Assembly: GCF_035917235.1 (NCBI RefSeq)
Contig: NZ_CP108423.1
Coordinates: forward strand, 6,167,501 to 6,231,500
Length of the DNA stretch: 64,000 nt
Direction: 5' to 3'
Source: Streptomyces sp. NBC_01294
GTDB taxonomy: Bacteria; Actinomycetota; Actinomycetes; Streptomycetales; Streptomycetaceae
Shown here: positions 1-10,068 of the stretch, piece by piece
How the letters are laid out: each line of letters opens with the position of its first letter
How positions within the stretch are numbered: position 1 is the stretch's first letter
The notes under the pieces: generated by a model
What the model was told of the DNA's origin: nothing
The model's input: the letters and a program-made list of their open reading frames with translations, nothing else
The model's database searches: none
Program-made: the position numbers and the translations under genes

Positions 1-1
1 C

Positions 2-1906
2 GCCATCCCGGGCTACTACCCGCAGGTCTCCTCGGAGCTCTACACCACCAACGGCGAGGCCGACGGCCACGGCGCCAACGTCAACGGCATCATGATGTTC
101 ACGCCGGAGATGACCACCTGTCAGACCGCCTCGGCGATCGACCCGAACGACCCGTGGAGGCCCGAGGACTGCGCCTCCGGCTTCAACTTCCCGGACGACG
201 AGAAGCTCATCCAGGCGGAGTTCGCCAAGAACGTCCCCTTCGCCCTCGCGGTCGGCGAGAGTGCCGCGCACCCGGACCGCCCGGCGTCCTCCGTGGGCCT
301 GAGCGCCGCCGACTTCACCCCGGACTCCTTCACCACCTCCTACGCGGCCCGCGGCGAGGACCAGAGGGTTTCCGTCACGGCCCGCAAGGCGCTGAAGGAC
401 AAGGAGCTCAACTACAGGATCAACGGCGGCCGCACGCACGACGAGGACCTCGAAGCCTGGAAGGGCGGCGACGTCTACGGCGGCGAGGACAACAACTGGT
501 TCGACGAGTACCGCGCCGAGGTCGAGGGCGCGAAGCCGGGCGACAAGGTCGAGGTCTGGTTCACCGGCCGCGACCGCTCCGGCAGGCAGGTCTCCAGCGA
601 GCGCTTCACGTACACGGTGGCCGAGCGGCCGCGCGCGGACGTGCTGGTGATCGCGGAGGAGGGGGCCCCGGCCCAGCACGCACGGACCTACGTCGACGCC
701 CTGCGCGCCAACGGCAGGTCCGCGGCGGTCTGGGACGTCGCCGTCCAGGGCGCCCCGCACCACCTCGGGGTGCTCTCCCACTTCCGTACGGCCGTCCACT
801 ACACCGGCGCCAAGACCCCCGGCGGCGACACGCAGCTGGCGGTGCGCGACTTCCTCAACGAGGGCGGCAAGTTGATCGAGGCCGGTGAGCTGGCGGGCGG
901 CAACGCCCAGGTCGGCCGCGCCGTGACCAACGACTTCAGCCAGTACTGGCTCGGCGCGTACGGTCGCACGAGCACGCCCGGAGCCACCGGCTTCACCGGC
1001 GCCGGCGCCCTGAACGGGGCGACGGGCGGCATCGGCGACGCCGCGGGCAACCCGCTCAACGCCCCCGGCGGGTACACCGTGACCTCGGAGACCCTGGCGC
1101 CCGCGCAGTTCCCGCAGTTCAAGAGCGCCCAGGGCGGCCGGTTCAGCGGGGTCGTGAACCCGTACGCCCCCTACGCCGGGGCCCAGATGGCCTCGGCGCT
1201 GCACACCGACGACGACTGGAAGCGGCTGGTCCGCACCCTCGACCTCACCGGTGTCACCGCGGCCGACCAGCCGAAGCTCAAGCTCGCGCTCAACTGGAAC
1301 ACCGAGGAGGGCTACGACCACGCCGCGCTGGAAGCCCGTACGGCGGGCGGCGACGACTGGACCACCCTGCCCGACACGGGCGGCCTGAGCAGCACCACGG
1401 TTCCGGAGGAGTGCGCGGCCGGATTCTTCATGAACGGCCACCCGTTCCTGCGCCGCTACCTCACCCTGGACAGCGGCGGCTGCACCCCGCAGGGCACCAG
1501 CGGCGCGTGGAACAGCTTCACCGGTTCCTCCGGCGGCTGGAAGCAGGTCTCCTTCGACCTGAGCGCGTACGCGGGCAAGACCGTCGAGGTCTCGCTCTCC
1601 TACATCACCGACCCGGGCTCGGGCGGCCGCGGCGTCTTCGCGGACGAGGCGCGCCTGTCCGTCGGCGGCGCGGACCAGGCCGTCGAGGGGTTCGAAACCT
1701 CCCTCGGGGTCTGGGCGGCCCAGGGGTCACCTGCCGGAAGCCCTGATGTTCCCGGCGACTGGTCCCGTTCCGGGGAGTTGTTCAAGTCCTATGCGGCGGT
1801 CACTACGCGTGACACGGTGCTCCTGGGCTTCGGCCTCGAGCACATGCCCGCGGCGGCGGACCGCAACCTACTCGTCGGTAAGGCGCTCCGCACGCTGAAC
1901 CGCTGA
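2..1906 (+). CDS. Secreted M14 zinc carboxypeptidase, C-terminal part (5' end outside window)
   Basis: The frame is open from the first bases, so the start and most of the catalytic domain lie upstream; 634 residues are visible. The N-terminal part here is the end of an M14 (carboxypeptidase A-like) domain: the stretch around 'FTPEM' (about residues 34-38 of the visible part) sits where M14 enzymes carry the catalytic glutamate. After it comes an alpha/beta region beginning 'RADVLVIAEEGAP', reminiscent of a class I amidotransferase-like (ThuA-type) fold, and then a beta-rich C-terminal region with 'GGRGVFADEARLSVGG' like the accessory domains of immune-inhibitor-type peptidases. The role is extracellular peptide degradation. 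The gene ends in a strong hairpin. The family call is firm; the domain reading of the C-terminal half is inference. Confidence 0.8.
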   Translation, partial: AIPGYYPQVSSELYTTNGEADGHGANVNGIMMFTPEMTTCQTASAIDPNDPWRPEDCASGFNFPDDEKLIQAEFAKNVPFALAVGESAAHPDRPASSVGLSAADFTPDSFTTSYAARGEDQRVSVTARKALKDKELNYRINGGRTHDEDLEAWKGGDVYGGEDNNWFDEYRAEVEGAKPGDKVEVWFTGRDRSGRQVSSERFTYTVAERPRADVLVIAEEGAPAQHARTYVDALRANGRSAAVWDVAVQGAPHHLGVLSHFRTAVHYTGAKTPGGDTQLAVRDFLNEGGKLIEAGELAGGNAQVGRAVTNDFSQYWLGAYGRTSTPGATGFTGAGALNGATGGIGDAAGNPLNAPGGYTVTSETLAPAQFPQFKSAQGGRFSGVVNPYAPYAGAQMASALHTDDDWKRLVRTLDLTGVTAADQPKLKLALNWNTEEGYDHAALEARTAGGDDWTTLPDTGGLSSTTVPEECAAGFFMNGHPFLRRYLTLDSGGCTPQGTSGAWNSFTGSSGGWKQVSFDLSAYAGKTVEVSLSYITDPGSGGRGVFADEARLSVGGADQAVEGFETSLGVWAAQGSPAGSPDVPGDWSRSGELFKSYAAVTTRDTVLLGFGLEHMPAAADRNLLVGKALRTLNR

Positions 1907-1911
1907 TCAGA

Positions 1912-1946
1912 GGCCCCTCCGTCACTCACCCTGAGTGACGGGGGCC
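1912..1946 (+). terminator. Hairpin terminator after the M14 peptidase gene
   Basis: An inverted repeat with core GTCACTCA / TGAGTGAC around a 3-base loop, extended outward by GGCCCC / GGGGCC, begins 5 bases after the stop codon. As in many Streptomyces terminators, there is no U tract. Confidence 0.65.
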
Positions 1947-1951
1947 AAGGT

Positions 1952-1994
1952 CCCCGGGGTCCGGTTCCGGAGCGTCAGGAACGGGACCCCGGGG
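1952..1994. other. Second long hairpin between the peptidase gene and gap
   Basis: Two 17-base arms (1952-1968 and 1978-1994) pair with a single mismatch around a 9-base loop. The hairpin follows the first terminator by only 5 bases and lies about 120 bases upstream of gap. It could be a back-up terminator or part of the gap regulatory region; a gap promoter was not recognised with any confidence. Confidence 0.5.
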
Positions 1995-2049
1995 CGTGTC
2001 AGGCCCCGACCGATGTCACCCAGAAGCTCACGGAGAGGTAGGGTCGTAA

Positions 2050-3123
<1,074 letters not shown>

Positions 3124-3153
3124 GCACGCAGGGCAAGGCACCACGATGTGAGC

Positions 3154-3195
3154 ACAGGGTCCGAGCAGCGCGACGATGCGCCGCACGGGCCCTGT
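3154..3195 (+). other. Hairpin in the gap-pgk intergenic region
   Basis: ACAGGGTCCG at 3154-3163 pairs with CGGGCCCTGT at 3186-3195 (one G-U pair in RNA), enclosing a 22-base loop region. It sits between gap and pgk, with no obvious new promoter after it. A processing or partial-termination element is the likely role. Confidence 0.45.
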
Positions 3196-3255
3196 TGCTT
3201 GCCTCGTTCTCCCTTCCTCGCCCTTCGAGTGAAGGACACAAAGGAGCAGGAACAC

Positions 3256-4470
3256 ATGAAGACGATCGATGAACTGCTCGCCGAAGGCGTCAAGGGCAAG
3301 CGGGTCTTCGTCCGCGCGGACCTGAACGTCCCGCTGGACGAGGGCACCATCACCGACGACGGCCGCATCCGCGCCGTCCAGCCCACGATCGCGAAGCTCG
3401 CCGCCGCCGGCGCCCGCGTCATCGTGGCCTCGCACCTGGGCCGCCCCAAGGGGACCGGCGCGGAGCCGGCCTTCTCGCTCGCCCCGGCCGCCGCCCGCCT
3501 CGGCGAACTGCTCGGTACGGACGTCGCGTTCGCCACCGACACCGTCGGGGCCTCCGCCAAGGAGACCGTCGCGGCCCTCACCGACGGCAAGGTCGCCGTC
3601 ATCGAGAACCTTCGCTTCAACGCCGGTGAGACCTCGAAGGACGACGCCGAGCGCGGCGCCTTCGCGGACCAGCTCGCGGAGCTCGCCGACGTCTACGTCG
3701 GCGACGGTTTCGGAGCCGTCCACCGCAAGCACGCCTCCGTCTTCGACCTCCCCGCCCGCCTGCCGCACGCGGCCGGCGGCCTCATCGCCACCGAGGTCGG
3801 CGTCCTGAAGAAGCTCACCGCCGAGGTCGAGCGCCCGTACGTCGTCGTCCTCGGCGGCGCCAAGGTCTCCGACAAACTGGCCGTCATCGACGAGCTGCTC
3901 GGCAAGGCCGACCGCATCCTCATCGGCGGCGGCATGGCCTACACCTTCCTCCACGCCAAGGGCTACGAGGTCGGCATCTCCCTGCTCCAGAAGGACCAGG
4001 TGGAGGTCGTCAAGGAGTACATGAAGCGCGCCGAGGACACCGGCGTCGAGCTGGTCCTGCCGGTCGACGTGCTGGTCTCCGCGGAGTTCCCGGACCTCAA
4101 GGGCAAGACCCCGGCGAACCCCGACACCGTCGACGCGGACAAGATCCCCGCCGACAAGGAGGGTCTGGACATCGGCCCCAGGACGCGCGAGCTGTACGCG
4201 TCGAAGATCGCCGATGCCAAGACCGTCTTCTGGAACGGCCCGGTCGGCGTCTTCGAGCACCCCGACTACGCCGGAGGCACCTCGGCCATCGCGCGGGGCC
4301 TGCTCGACAGCAGCGCCTTCACCGTCGTCGGCGGTGGCGACAGCGCCGCCGCGGTCCGCATCCTGGGCTTCGACGAGAATGCATTCGGCCACATCTCGAC
4401 CGGTGGCGGCGCCTCCCTCGAATACCTCGAGGGCAAGACGCTCCCCGGCCTCGCCGCCCTGGAGGGCTGA
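3256..4470 (+). CDS. pgk: Phosphoglycerate kinase
   Basis: Converts 1,3-bisphosphoglycerate + ADP to 3-phosphoglycerate + ATP. It has 404 residues, the usual bacterial length. The N-terminal 'RVFVRADLNVPL' holds the substrate-binding Arg/Asp/Asn, and the C-terminal domain carries 'GGGDSAAAV' of the nucleotide site. The ATG at 3256 follows AAGGAGCAGG at 3241-3250. The frame is open further upstream but without a recognisable start context, so the ATG is preferred. The stop lies 6 bases before tpiA, so the two are translationally close. Confidence 0.98.
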   Translation: MKTIDELLAEGVKGKRVFVRADLNVPLDEGTITDDGRIRAVQPTIAKLAAAGARVIVASHLGRPKGTGAEPAFSLAPAAARLGELLGTDVAFATDTVGASAKETVAALTDGKVAVIENLRFNAGETSKDDAERGAFADQLAELADVYVGDGFGAVHRKHASVFDLPARLPHAAGGLIATEVGVLKKLTAEVERPYVVVLGGAKVSDKLAVIDELLGKADRILIGGGMAYTFLHAKGYEVGISLLQKDQVEVVKEYMKRAEDTGVELVLPVDVLVSAEFPDLKGKTPANPDTVDADKIPADKEGLDIGPRTRELYASKIADAKTVFWNGPVGVFEHPDYAGGTSAIARGLLDSSAFTVVGGGDSAAAVRILGFDENAFGHISTGGGASLEYLEGKTLPGLAALEG

Positions 4471-4476
4471 ACCCCG

Positions 4477-5265
4477 ATGACTGATGCCGTGAACGGCCGT
4501 ACCCCGCTGATGGCGGGCAACTGGAAGATGAACCTCAACCACCTCGAGGCCATCGCCCACGTCCAGAAGCTCGCCTTCGCCCTCGCCGACAAGGACTACG
4601 ACGCCGTCGAGGTCGCGGTCCTGCCGCCCTTCGTCGACCTGCGCTCGGTCCAGACCCTGGTCGACGGCGACAAGCTGAAGATCAAGTACGGCGCCCAGGA
4701 CATCTCGGCGCACGATTCCGGTGCCTACACCGGCGAGATCTCCGGCCCGATGCTGTCGAAGCTGAAGTGCACGTACGTGGCCGTCGGCCACAGCGAGCGC
4801 CGCCAGTACCACGCTGAGAACGACGAGATCTGCAACACCAAGGTCAAGGCCGCCTTCAAGCACGGGCTCACCCCGATCCTGTGCGTCGGCGAGGGCCTGG
4901 ACGTCCGCAAGGCCGGCGAGCAGGTCCCGTACACGCTGGCCCAGCTCGACGGCGGCCTCAAGGATGTCCCGGCCGAGCAGGTCGAGTCCATCGTGATCGC
5001 GTACGAGCCCGTGTGGGCCATCGGGACCGGCGAGGTCGCCACCCCCGACGACGCCCAGGAGGTCTGCGGGGCGATCCGCGGCCGTCTCGCGGAGCTGTAC
5101 TCCCAGGAGCTGGCCGACAAGGTCCGCATCCAGTACGGCGGCTCCGTGAAGTCCGGGAACATCGCGGCGATCATGGCCCAGCCCGACGTCGACGGCGCCC
5201 TGATCGGCGGCGCGGCGCTGGACGCGGACGAGTTCGTCAAGATCGTCCGCTTCCGCGACCAGTGA
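4477..5265 (+). CDS. tpiA: Triosephosphate isomerase
   Basis: Interconverts dihydroxyacetone phosphate and glyceraldehyde 3-phosphate. It has 262 residues. It opens with the family signature 'GNWKMNLN' (substrate Asn/Lys), the electrophile His lies in 'VGHSERRQ' (about residue 105), and the catalytic Glu in '[11 protein letters not shown]' is residue 177. The Shine-Dalgarno sequence lies inside the end of pgk. It is the last gene of the gap-pgk-tpiA block and is followed by a large hairpin. Confidence 0.98.
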   Translation: MTDAVNGRTPLMAGNWKMNLNHLEAIAHVQKLAFALADKDYDAVEVAVLPPFVDLRSVQTLVDGDKLKIKYGAQDISAHDSGAYTGEISGPMLSKLKCTYVAVGHSERRQYHAENDEICNTKVKAAFKHGLTPILCVGEGLDVRKAGEQVPYTLAQLDGGLKDVPAEQVESIVIAYEPVWAIGTGEVATPDDAQEVCGAIRGRLAELYSQELADKVRIQYGGSVKSGNIAAIMAQPDVDGALIGGAALDADEFVKIVRFRDQ

Positions 5266-5296
5266 GTATGCGGTAGGGCGGATCCGTCGTACCCTT

Positions 5297-5336
5297 GCGG
5301 GGGCCAGAGGCTGGACCACCAGCCGCTGGCCCCCGC
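5297..5336 (+). terminator. Terminator hairpin after tpiA
   Basis: GCGGGGGCCAG (5297-5307) pairs exactly with CTGGCCCCCGC (5326-5336), with a second inner stem GGCTGG / CCAGCC. It separates the glycolytic block from secG. Confidence 0.7.
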
Positions 5337-5387
5337 GCCATCTCGCAAAGCCGGAAAGCCTGAAAAGCCAGAAAGTAGGAATCAGCC

Positions 5388-5624
5388 GTGATTATGGGGT
5401 TCTCGATCGCCCTGATCGTCTTCAGCGCCCTGCTGATGCTGCTCGTGCTGATGCACAAGGGCAAGGGCGGCGGCCTTTCCGACATGTTCGGCGGCGGCAT
5501 GCAGTCGTCGGTCGGCGGCTCCTCCGTCGCGGAGCGCAACCTGGACCGCATCACCGTCGTCGTCGGTCTGCTCTGGTTCGCGTGCATCGTCGCGCTCGGC
5601 CTGATGATGAAGTCGAGCAGCTGA
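5388..5624 (+). CDS. secG: Preprotein translocase subunit SecG
   Basis: Small auxiliary membrane subunit of the SecYEG channel. It has 78 residues and two hydrophobic segments (about residues 4-22 and 53-72) joined by a Gly-rich loop containing 'KGKGGGLSDMFGGG', which is the SecG hallmark. The GTG at 5388 has AGTAGGA 7 bases upstream, a better fit than the ATG at 5394. Its place after tpiA is a common actinobacterial arrangement with no obvious functional link. Confidence 0.95.
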   Translation: MIMGFSIALIVFSALLMLLVLMHKGKGGGLSDMFGGGMQSSVGGSSVAERNLDRITVVVGLLWFACIVALGLMMKSSS

Positions 5625-5712
5625 CCGTTCTCGCCATTCCGGCAGTCCGGTCGGCACTGCCCGGCCTATCATGAGGTCCGGCGTTCAGGCGTGGAATCAG
5701 TAACTCCGCTCA

Positions 5713-5741
5713 CTGGACGTGCGTTGGGCCTTACGTAGACT
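5713..5741 (+). promoter_or_regulatory. Candidate vegetative promoter of the RbpA-family gene
   Basis: CTGGAC (5713-5718), a 17-base spacer and TAGACT (5736-5741) resemble a sigma-HrdB promoter. A start near 5748 would give a leader of about 58 bases before the GTG at 5806. The -35 match is only partial. Confidence 0.35.
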
Positions 5742-5805
5742 TGGGCGCTCCGCGGCGGAATATCCACTCATACTCCGCGGCACCATCACGCAGGGAGTTA
5801 CGACC

Positions 5806-6141
5806 GTGGCAAGTGGCAACGCGATCCGTGGTAGCCGGGTCGGAGCGGGGCCGATGGGTGAGGCGGAGCGCGGCGAGTCCGCGCCCCGCCTGCGCATCTC
5901 CTTCTGGTGCTCGAACGGGCACGAGACGCAGCCGAGCTTCGCCAGCGACGCGCAGGTGCCGGACACCTGGGACTGCCCGCGCTGCGGGTTCCCGGCCGGC
6001 CAGGACCGGGACAACCCGCCCGCGCCGCCGCGCACCGAGCCGTACAAGACGCACCTGGCGTACGTACGGGAACGGCGCTCGGACGCCGACGGCGAGGCGA
6101 TCCTCGCAGAGGCGCTCGCCAAGCTCCGCGGCGAGATCTGA
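5806..6141 (+). CDS. RNA polymerase-binding protein of the RbpA family (RbpB-like paralogue)
   Basis: RbpA-type proteins bind RNA polymerase and the principal sigma factor and stimulate transcription initiation. It has 111 residues. The zinc-binding set is visible as Cys35, His39, Cys57 and Cys60 ('WCSNGHE' and 'WDCPRCG'), followed by a basic linker and a C-terminal sigma-interaction helix ('KTHLAYVRERRSDADGEA'). From memory, the characterised Streptomyces RbpA is about 124 residues and lies near ppm, whereas this gene between secG and pgi is the less studied paralogue. The GTG at 5806 has AGGGAG 8 bases upstream. I looked for a sigma-R promoter here and did not find one. Confidence 0.85.
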   Translation: MASGNAIRGSRVGAGPMGEAERGESAPRLRISFWCSNGHETQPSFASDAQVPDTWDCPRCGFPAGQDRDNPPAPPRTEPYKTHLAYVRERRSDADGEAILAEALAKLRGEI

Positions 6142-6163
6142 CGCCACCCGACGTGTGTGACGT

Positions 6164-6206
6164 GAGGCCCGGCCCCACAGGAGGTTCTCCTGTGGGGCCG
6201 GGCCTC
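6164..6206 (+). terminator. Perfect 20-base-pair terminator after the RbpA-family gene
   Basis: The arms 6164-6183 and 6187-6206 are fully complementary around a 3-base loop, and TTTG follows. This is one of the strongest terminators in the window and isolates pgi. Confidence 0.9.
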
Positions 6207-6282
6207 TTTGTGCGCGTTGTGCCGCTTGTGATCCCTTAAGTTGGAGAACGGCGGGGCACGACAGGACGGAAGAAGTGGGTTG

Positions 6283-7947
6283 ATGGCCGAGATGAAGGCA
6301 GGCAGCGGTACGAAGCTCAACCGGACGCCCGAGTGGCTGGCACTCGGGAAGCACCGGGAGCAGTTCGGGCAGACGCATCTGCGGGAGCTGTTCGAGGAGA
6401 ACCCCGGGCGCGGCGCCGGCTACACCCTGCGGGTCGGGGACCTGCACATCGACTACTCGAAGCAGCTCGTGACCGACGAGACGCTCGCACTGCTGCGCGA
6501 GCTGGCCGCCGCCACCGGCGTGGCCGAGCTGCGCGAGGCGATGTTCCGCGGCGAGAAGATCAACACGACCGAGGACCGGGCGGTCCTGCACACCGCCCTG
6601 CGCGCGCCGAGCGGGACCGTGGTCGAGGTGGACGGCGAGGACGTCGTCCCCGGCGTGCACGCCGTCCTCGACACGATGGCGGCCTTCTCCGACCGGATCA
6701 GGTCGGGGGAGTGGACCGGCTTCACCGGCAAGCGCATCAAGAACGTCGTCAACATCGGCATCGGCGGCTCCGACCTGGGTCCGGCCATGGCGTACGAGGC
6801 CCTGCGCGCCTTCGCCGACCGCGCCCTGACCGTGCGCTTCGTGTCCAACGTCGACGGCGCGGACCTGCACGAGGCCGTACGGGACCTGGACCCGGCCGAG
6901 ACGCTGTTCATCATCGCCTCCAAGACGTTCACCACCATCGAGACCATCACCAACGCCACCTCGGCGCGCGGCTGGCTGCTCGCCGGGCTGGGCGGCGAAC
7001 AGGCCGCCGTGGCACGGCACTTCGTGGCGCTGTCGACGAACGCCGAGAAGGTCACCGACTTCGGCATCGATCCGGCCAACATGTTCGAGTTCTGGGACTG
7101 GGTCGGCGGACGCTACTCCTTCGACTCGGCCATCGGTCTCTCGCTCATGATCGCGATCGGTCCGGAGGCCTTCCGGCAGATGCTGGACGGCTTCCACCTG
7201 ATGGACGAGCACTTCCGCAGGGCGCCCGCGGAGGAGAACGCGCCGCTGCTGCTGGGCCTGTTGGGGGTCTGGTACGGCGCCTTCTTCGACGCGCAGTCGC
7301 ACGCGGTGCTCCCGTACAGCCACTACCTCTCGCGTTTCACGGCGTACTTGCAGCAGCTGGACATGGAGTCGAACGGCAAGTCCGTGGACCGGGACGGCGA
7401 TCCGGTGGAGTGGCAGACCGGTCCGGTGGTCTGGGGCACGCCCGGCACCAACGGGCAGCACGCCTACTACCAGCTGATCCACCAGGGGACGAAGGTGATC
7501 CCCGCGGACTTCATCGGCTTCGCCCGGCCGGTGGCCGAGCTGGAAGCGGCTCCGGCGGCCCAGCACGACCTGCTGATGGCCAACTTCTTCGCCCAGACCC
7601 AGGCGCTGGCCTTCGGCAAGACTGCGGACGAGGTGCGCGCCGAGGGGGCCCCGGAGTCGCTGGTCCCGCACAAGACCTTCCACGGGAACCACCCGACGAC
7701 CACCATCCTGGCGACCGAGCTCACCCCGGGCGTGCTGGGCCAGCTGATCGCACTGTACGAGCACAAGGTGTTCGTCCAGGGCGCGGTGTGGAACATCGAC
7801 TCCTTCGACCAGTGGGGCGTCGAACTCGGCAAGGTGCTCGCCAAGCGCATCGAGCCCGCGCTGACCGAGGGCGCGGACGTGCCGGGCCTGGACGCCTCGA
7901 CGAAGGCCCTCGTCGCCACCTACCGGGGGCTGCGCGGCCGGAGCTGA
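6283..7947 (+). CDS. pgi: Glucose-6-phosphate isomerase
   Basis: Interconverts glucose 6-phosphate and fructose 6-phosphate, at the branch between glycolysis and the pentose shunt. It has 554 residues from the ATG at 6283. PGI signatures are visible: '[12 protein letters not shown]' (sugar-phosphate site), 'SKTFTTIET', '[13 protein letters not shown]' (near the second PGI signature) and 'GNHPTT' towards the C-terminus. A TTG at 6241 would extend it by 14 residues but lacks a ribosome site and family similarity. It faces the pentose-phosphate operon tail to tail. Confidence 0.97.
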   Translation: MAEMKAGSGTKLNRTPEWLALGKHREQFGQTHLRELFEENPGRGAGYTLRVGDLHIDYSKQLVTDETLALLRELAAATGVAELREAMFRGEKINTTEDRAVLHTALRAPSGTVVEVDGEDVVPGVHAVLDTMAAFSDRIRSGEWTGFTGKRIKNVVNIGIGGSDLGPAMAYEALRAFADRALTVRFVSNVDGADLHEAVRDLDPAETLFIIASKTFTTIETITNATSARGWLLAGLGGEQAAVARHFVALSTNAEKVTDFGIDPANMFEFWDWVGGRYSFDSAIGLSLMIAIGPEAFRQMLDGFHLMDEHFRRAPAEENAPLLLGLLGVWYGAFFDAQSHAVLPYSHYLSRFTAYLQQLDMESNGKSVDRDGDPVEWQTGPVVWGTPGTNGQHAYYQLIHQGTKVIPADFIGFARPVAELEAAPAAQHDLLMANFFAQTQALAFGKTADEVRAEGAPESLVPHKTFHGNHPTTTILATELTPGVLGQLIALYEHKVFVQGAVWNIDSFDQWGVELGKVLAKRIEPALTEGADVPGLDASTKALVATYRGLRGRS

Positions 7948-7958
7948 CCTCGCGGGAA

Positions 7959-8001
7959 CGCGAAGGGCCCGCTCTCCCCGGGGGAGGGCGGGCCCTTCGC
8001 G
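7959..8001. terminator. Bidirectional terminator between pgi and pgl
   Basis: CGCGAAGGGCCCGC (7959-7972) and GCGGGCCCTTCGCG (7988-8001) are perfectly complementary, with an inner CTCCCC / GGGGAG extension. It lies in the 63-base gap between two convergent stop codons and can serve both strands. Confidence 0.85.
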
Positions 8002-8010
8002 TCGCAGTGG

Positions 8011-8796
8011 TCAGGAGGCCGGGGGATACATCCCGGACGGGAGCTTGGCCGCCGCAGCGCGGTCCAGGAGCCACAGGGTGCGGGAGCGGCCGTAGGCGGC
8101 CGCCGCAGGGGCCTGGACCTCGCCCGCGCCCCCGAGGGCGAGGGACACCGCGCCGGCCTTGTCCTCGCCCGCGGCCAGGAGCCAGACCTCACGGGCCGCC
8201 CGGATCGCCGGGAGAGTCAGCGAGATCCGCGTGGGCGGGGGCTTCGGGGCGCCGTGGACGCCCACCACCGTCCGATCGGTCTCGCGGGCCGCCGGGTGCT
8301 CCGGGAAGAGCGAGGCCACGTGCGTGTCCGGGCCGACGCCCAGCATCAGCACGTCGAAGGTGGGGACCGGGCCGTGATCCTCGGGGCCGGCCGCCTTCGC
8401 CAGCTCGGCCGCGTAGGCCGCCGCGGCTGCGTCCACGTCGGCCCCGTACGGGCCGTCCGAGGCCGGCATCACGTGGACGCGGGCGGGGTCCACCGGGACC
8501 GAGTCCAGGAGGGCCTCGCGGGCCTGGGTGTGGTTGCGGTCGGGGTCGTCGGCGGGGACGTACCGCTCGTCGCCCCACCACAGGTCGAGGCGGGGCCAGT
8601 CGATCGCGTCGCGCGCCGGGGCGGTGGCCAGGGCCGCGAGGAGGCCGTTGCCGTTGCGTCCGCCGGTGAGGACCACGGACGCGCTGCCGCGGGCCGCCTG
8701 CGCGTCCACGATCTTGGTGATGAGCCGGGCCGCGGTGGCCTGGGCCATCAGTTCCTTGTCCCGGTGGACGACGACCTGGGGAGTCGTCATACCCAT
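8011..8796 (-). CDS. pgl: 6-phosphogluconolactonase
   Basis: Hydrolyses 6-phosphogluconolactone made by Zwf. It has 261 residues and is a member of the glucosamine-6-phosphate isomerase/6-phosphogluconolactonase family. 'LTGGRNG' near residue 44, 'WWGDERYVP' and 'LGVGPDTHVASLFPEHP' are the recognisable family blocks. The ATG at 8796 has GAAGG 9 bases upstream; a second ATG two codons later is possible. It is the last gene of the tkt-tal-zwf-opcA-pgl operon but is set apart from opcA by a 204-base gap filled with a dispersed repeat. Confidence 0.95.
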   Translation of the reverse strand: MGMTTPQVVVHRDKELMAQATAARLITKIVDAQAARGSASVVLTGGRNGNGLLAALATAPARDAIDWPRLDLWWGDERYVPADDPDRNHTQAREALLDSVPVDPARVHVMPASDGPYGADVDAAAAAYAAELAKAAGPEDHGPVPTFDVLMLGVGPDTHVASLFPEHPAARETDRTVVGVHGAPKPPPTRISLTLPAIRAAREVWLLAAGEDKAGAVSLALGGAGEVQAPAAAAYGRSRTLWLLDRAAAAKLPSGMYPPAS

Positions 8797-8867
8797 GTGC
8801 TGCCGCCTTCTGTGTAGTTCGGGGTGCGGTGCTGCGGGTGCGGGTGCCGCTGCGCGGAGCCTCTCCC

Positions 8868-8986
8868 GGGCGCTGCCCGGACCCGCGCCTCAAACGCCGG
8901 CGAGGCTGAAAGAGCGGGGCTCCGCCCCGGACCCCGGGCCTCAAACGCCGGCGAGGCTGGTCTTTCAGCCCGTCCGGCGTTTGAGC
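8868..8986. repeat. Streptomyces intergenic repeat cluster between opcA and pgl
   Basis: Two direct copies of a 21-base unit that reads CCTCAAACGCCGGCGAGGCT with a final G (8888-8908 and 8939-8959) are followed by an inverted, slightly diverged copy (8966-8985). GC-rich 'GGGGCTCCGCCCCGG' spacer lies between the two direct copies. Related copies occur at about 30,850-30,975, 59,966-60,011 and 63,600-63,730. The inverted arrangement can form a large hairpin in the opcA-pgl message. Confidence 0.85.
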
Positions 8987-9000
8987 CCCGCAGGGTCCCG

Positions 9001-10068
9001 TTACTTGGCCGCGGACTTCTTCGCCGGCTTGGGCGCCGGCTTCGCGGCCGGAGCCGGAGCCGGAGCCTCCGCGGCCGCGGCCGGGGACTCCTTGGCCGGC
9101 TTCGGAGCCTTGGCCGAAGCCGGGGCCGGAGCCTGGGCCGACGACTGCTCCAGCCTCGCCACGCCGAACTTCAGCGCGGACTCGTACGTGTTGTCCGGGT
9201 CCAGCCGGCGCAGCTCCTCCGCCAGCAGCTCGGCCGTGTCGCGCCGCTTGAGCGCCACCGCACGGTCGGGCTGACCCGGCATGCACAGCGTGGCCAGCGC
9301 CCCGTCCGCCCGGTCCAGGACGATGTCGCCGTCCTTGGTGACCAGACGTACGGCCGTCAGGCCGGGACCCGACGACAGCGTGCGCTCGACGGGGACCCCC
9401 AGCCGGTCCGCGAGCCACATGGCCAGCAGTTCGCAGCTCGGGTTCTCGTCCTCGCCCTCGACGGTCGCCGAGGCGACCGACAGGGACTGCTGGTCGAGCG
9501 CGGCCGCCAGCATCGAGCGCCACGGGGTGATCCGGGTCCACGCCAGGTCGGTGTCCCCGGGGGCGTACGCCGCCGCCCGCGAGGCGAGCGTCCCGATCGG
9601 TTCCTCGCAGGAGTACGTGTCCGTGATCCGGCGCTGACCCAGCGTGCCCAGCGGATCGCCCGCCAGGTCCGTGGGCGGACCGCCCGGCCACCAGACGACC
9701 ACGGGGGCGTCCGGCAGGAGCAGCGGGAGAACCACCGACTGGGCGTGGTCGACCAGCTCGCCGTGAAGGCGGAGCACGACCGTCTCACCGCTGCCGGAGT
9801 CCGCCCCGACGCGGACTTCCGCGTCGAGCCGGGCCTCGCGGCGGCTGCGCGGCGAGCGGCTGGCCCGCTTGATGACGACGACGATCCGCGAGGGGTGTTC
9901 GTGGGACGCGTCGTTCGCCGACTTGAGCGCGTCGTACGCGTTCTCCTCGTCGGTCACGATCACCAGCGTGAGGACCATGCCGATGGCCGGCGTGCCGATG
10001 TCCCGGCGTGCCTGCACCATCGCGGCATTGATCTTGCTGGAGTTGGTCTCCGTGAGGTCGATCTTCAT
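9001..10068 (-). CDS. opcA: Glucose-6-phosphate dehydrogenase assembly protein OpcA
   Basis: OpcA is the actinobacterial and cyanobacterial partner needed for active oligomers of glucose-6-phosphate dehydrogenase. It has 355 residues: a conserved N-terminal OpcA domain (starts 'MKIDLTETNSSKINAAM', with 'WWPGGPP' and 'DTYSCEEP' blocks) and a low-complexity Ala/Pro/Lys tail over the last 45 or so residues. The ATG overlaps the zwf stop by 4 bases (10065-10068), indicating translational coupling to its client enzyme. The tail differs in composition from the rest and is probably disordered. Confidence 0.96.
   Translation of the reverse strand: MKIDLTETNSSKINAAMVQARRDIGTPAIGMVLTLVIVTDEENAYDALKSANDASHEHPSRIVVVIKRASRSPRSRREARLDAEVRVGADSGSGETVVLRLHGELVDHAQSVVLPLLLPDAPVVVWWPGGPPTDLAGDPLGTLGQRRITDTYSCEEPIGTLASRAAAYAPGDTDLAWTRITPWRSMLAAALDQQSLSVASATVEGEDENPSCELLAMWLADRLGVPVERTLSSGPGLTAVRLVTKDGDIVLDRADGALATLCMPGQPDRAVALKRRDTAELLAEELRRLDPDNTYESALKFGVARLEQSSAQAPAPASAKAPKPAKESPAAAAEAPAPAPAAKPAPKPAKKSAAK

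Noticed and set aside
5693..5780. GGAAT sequences upstream of the RbpA-family gene as sigma-R promoters
   Set aside because: No GTT at the required 18-base spacing after either copy.
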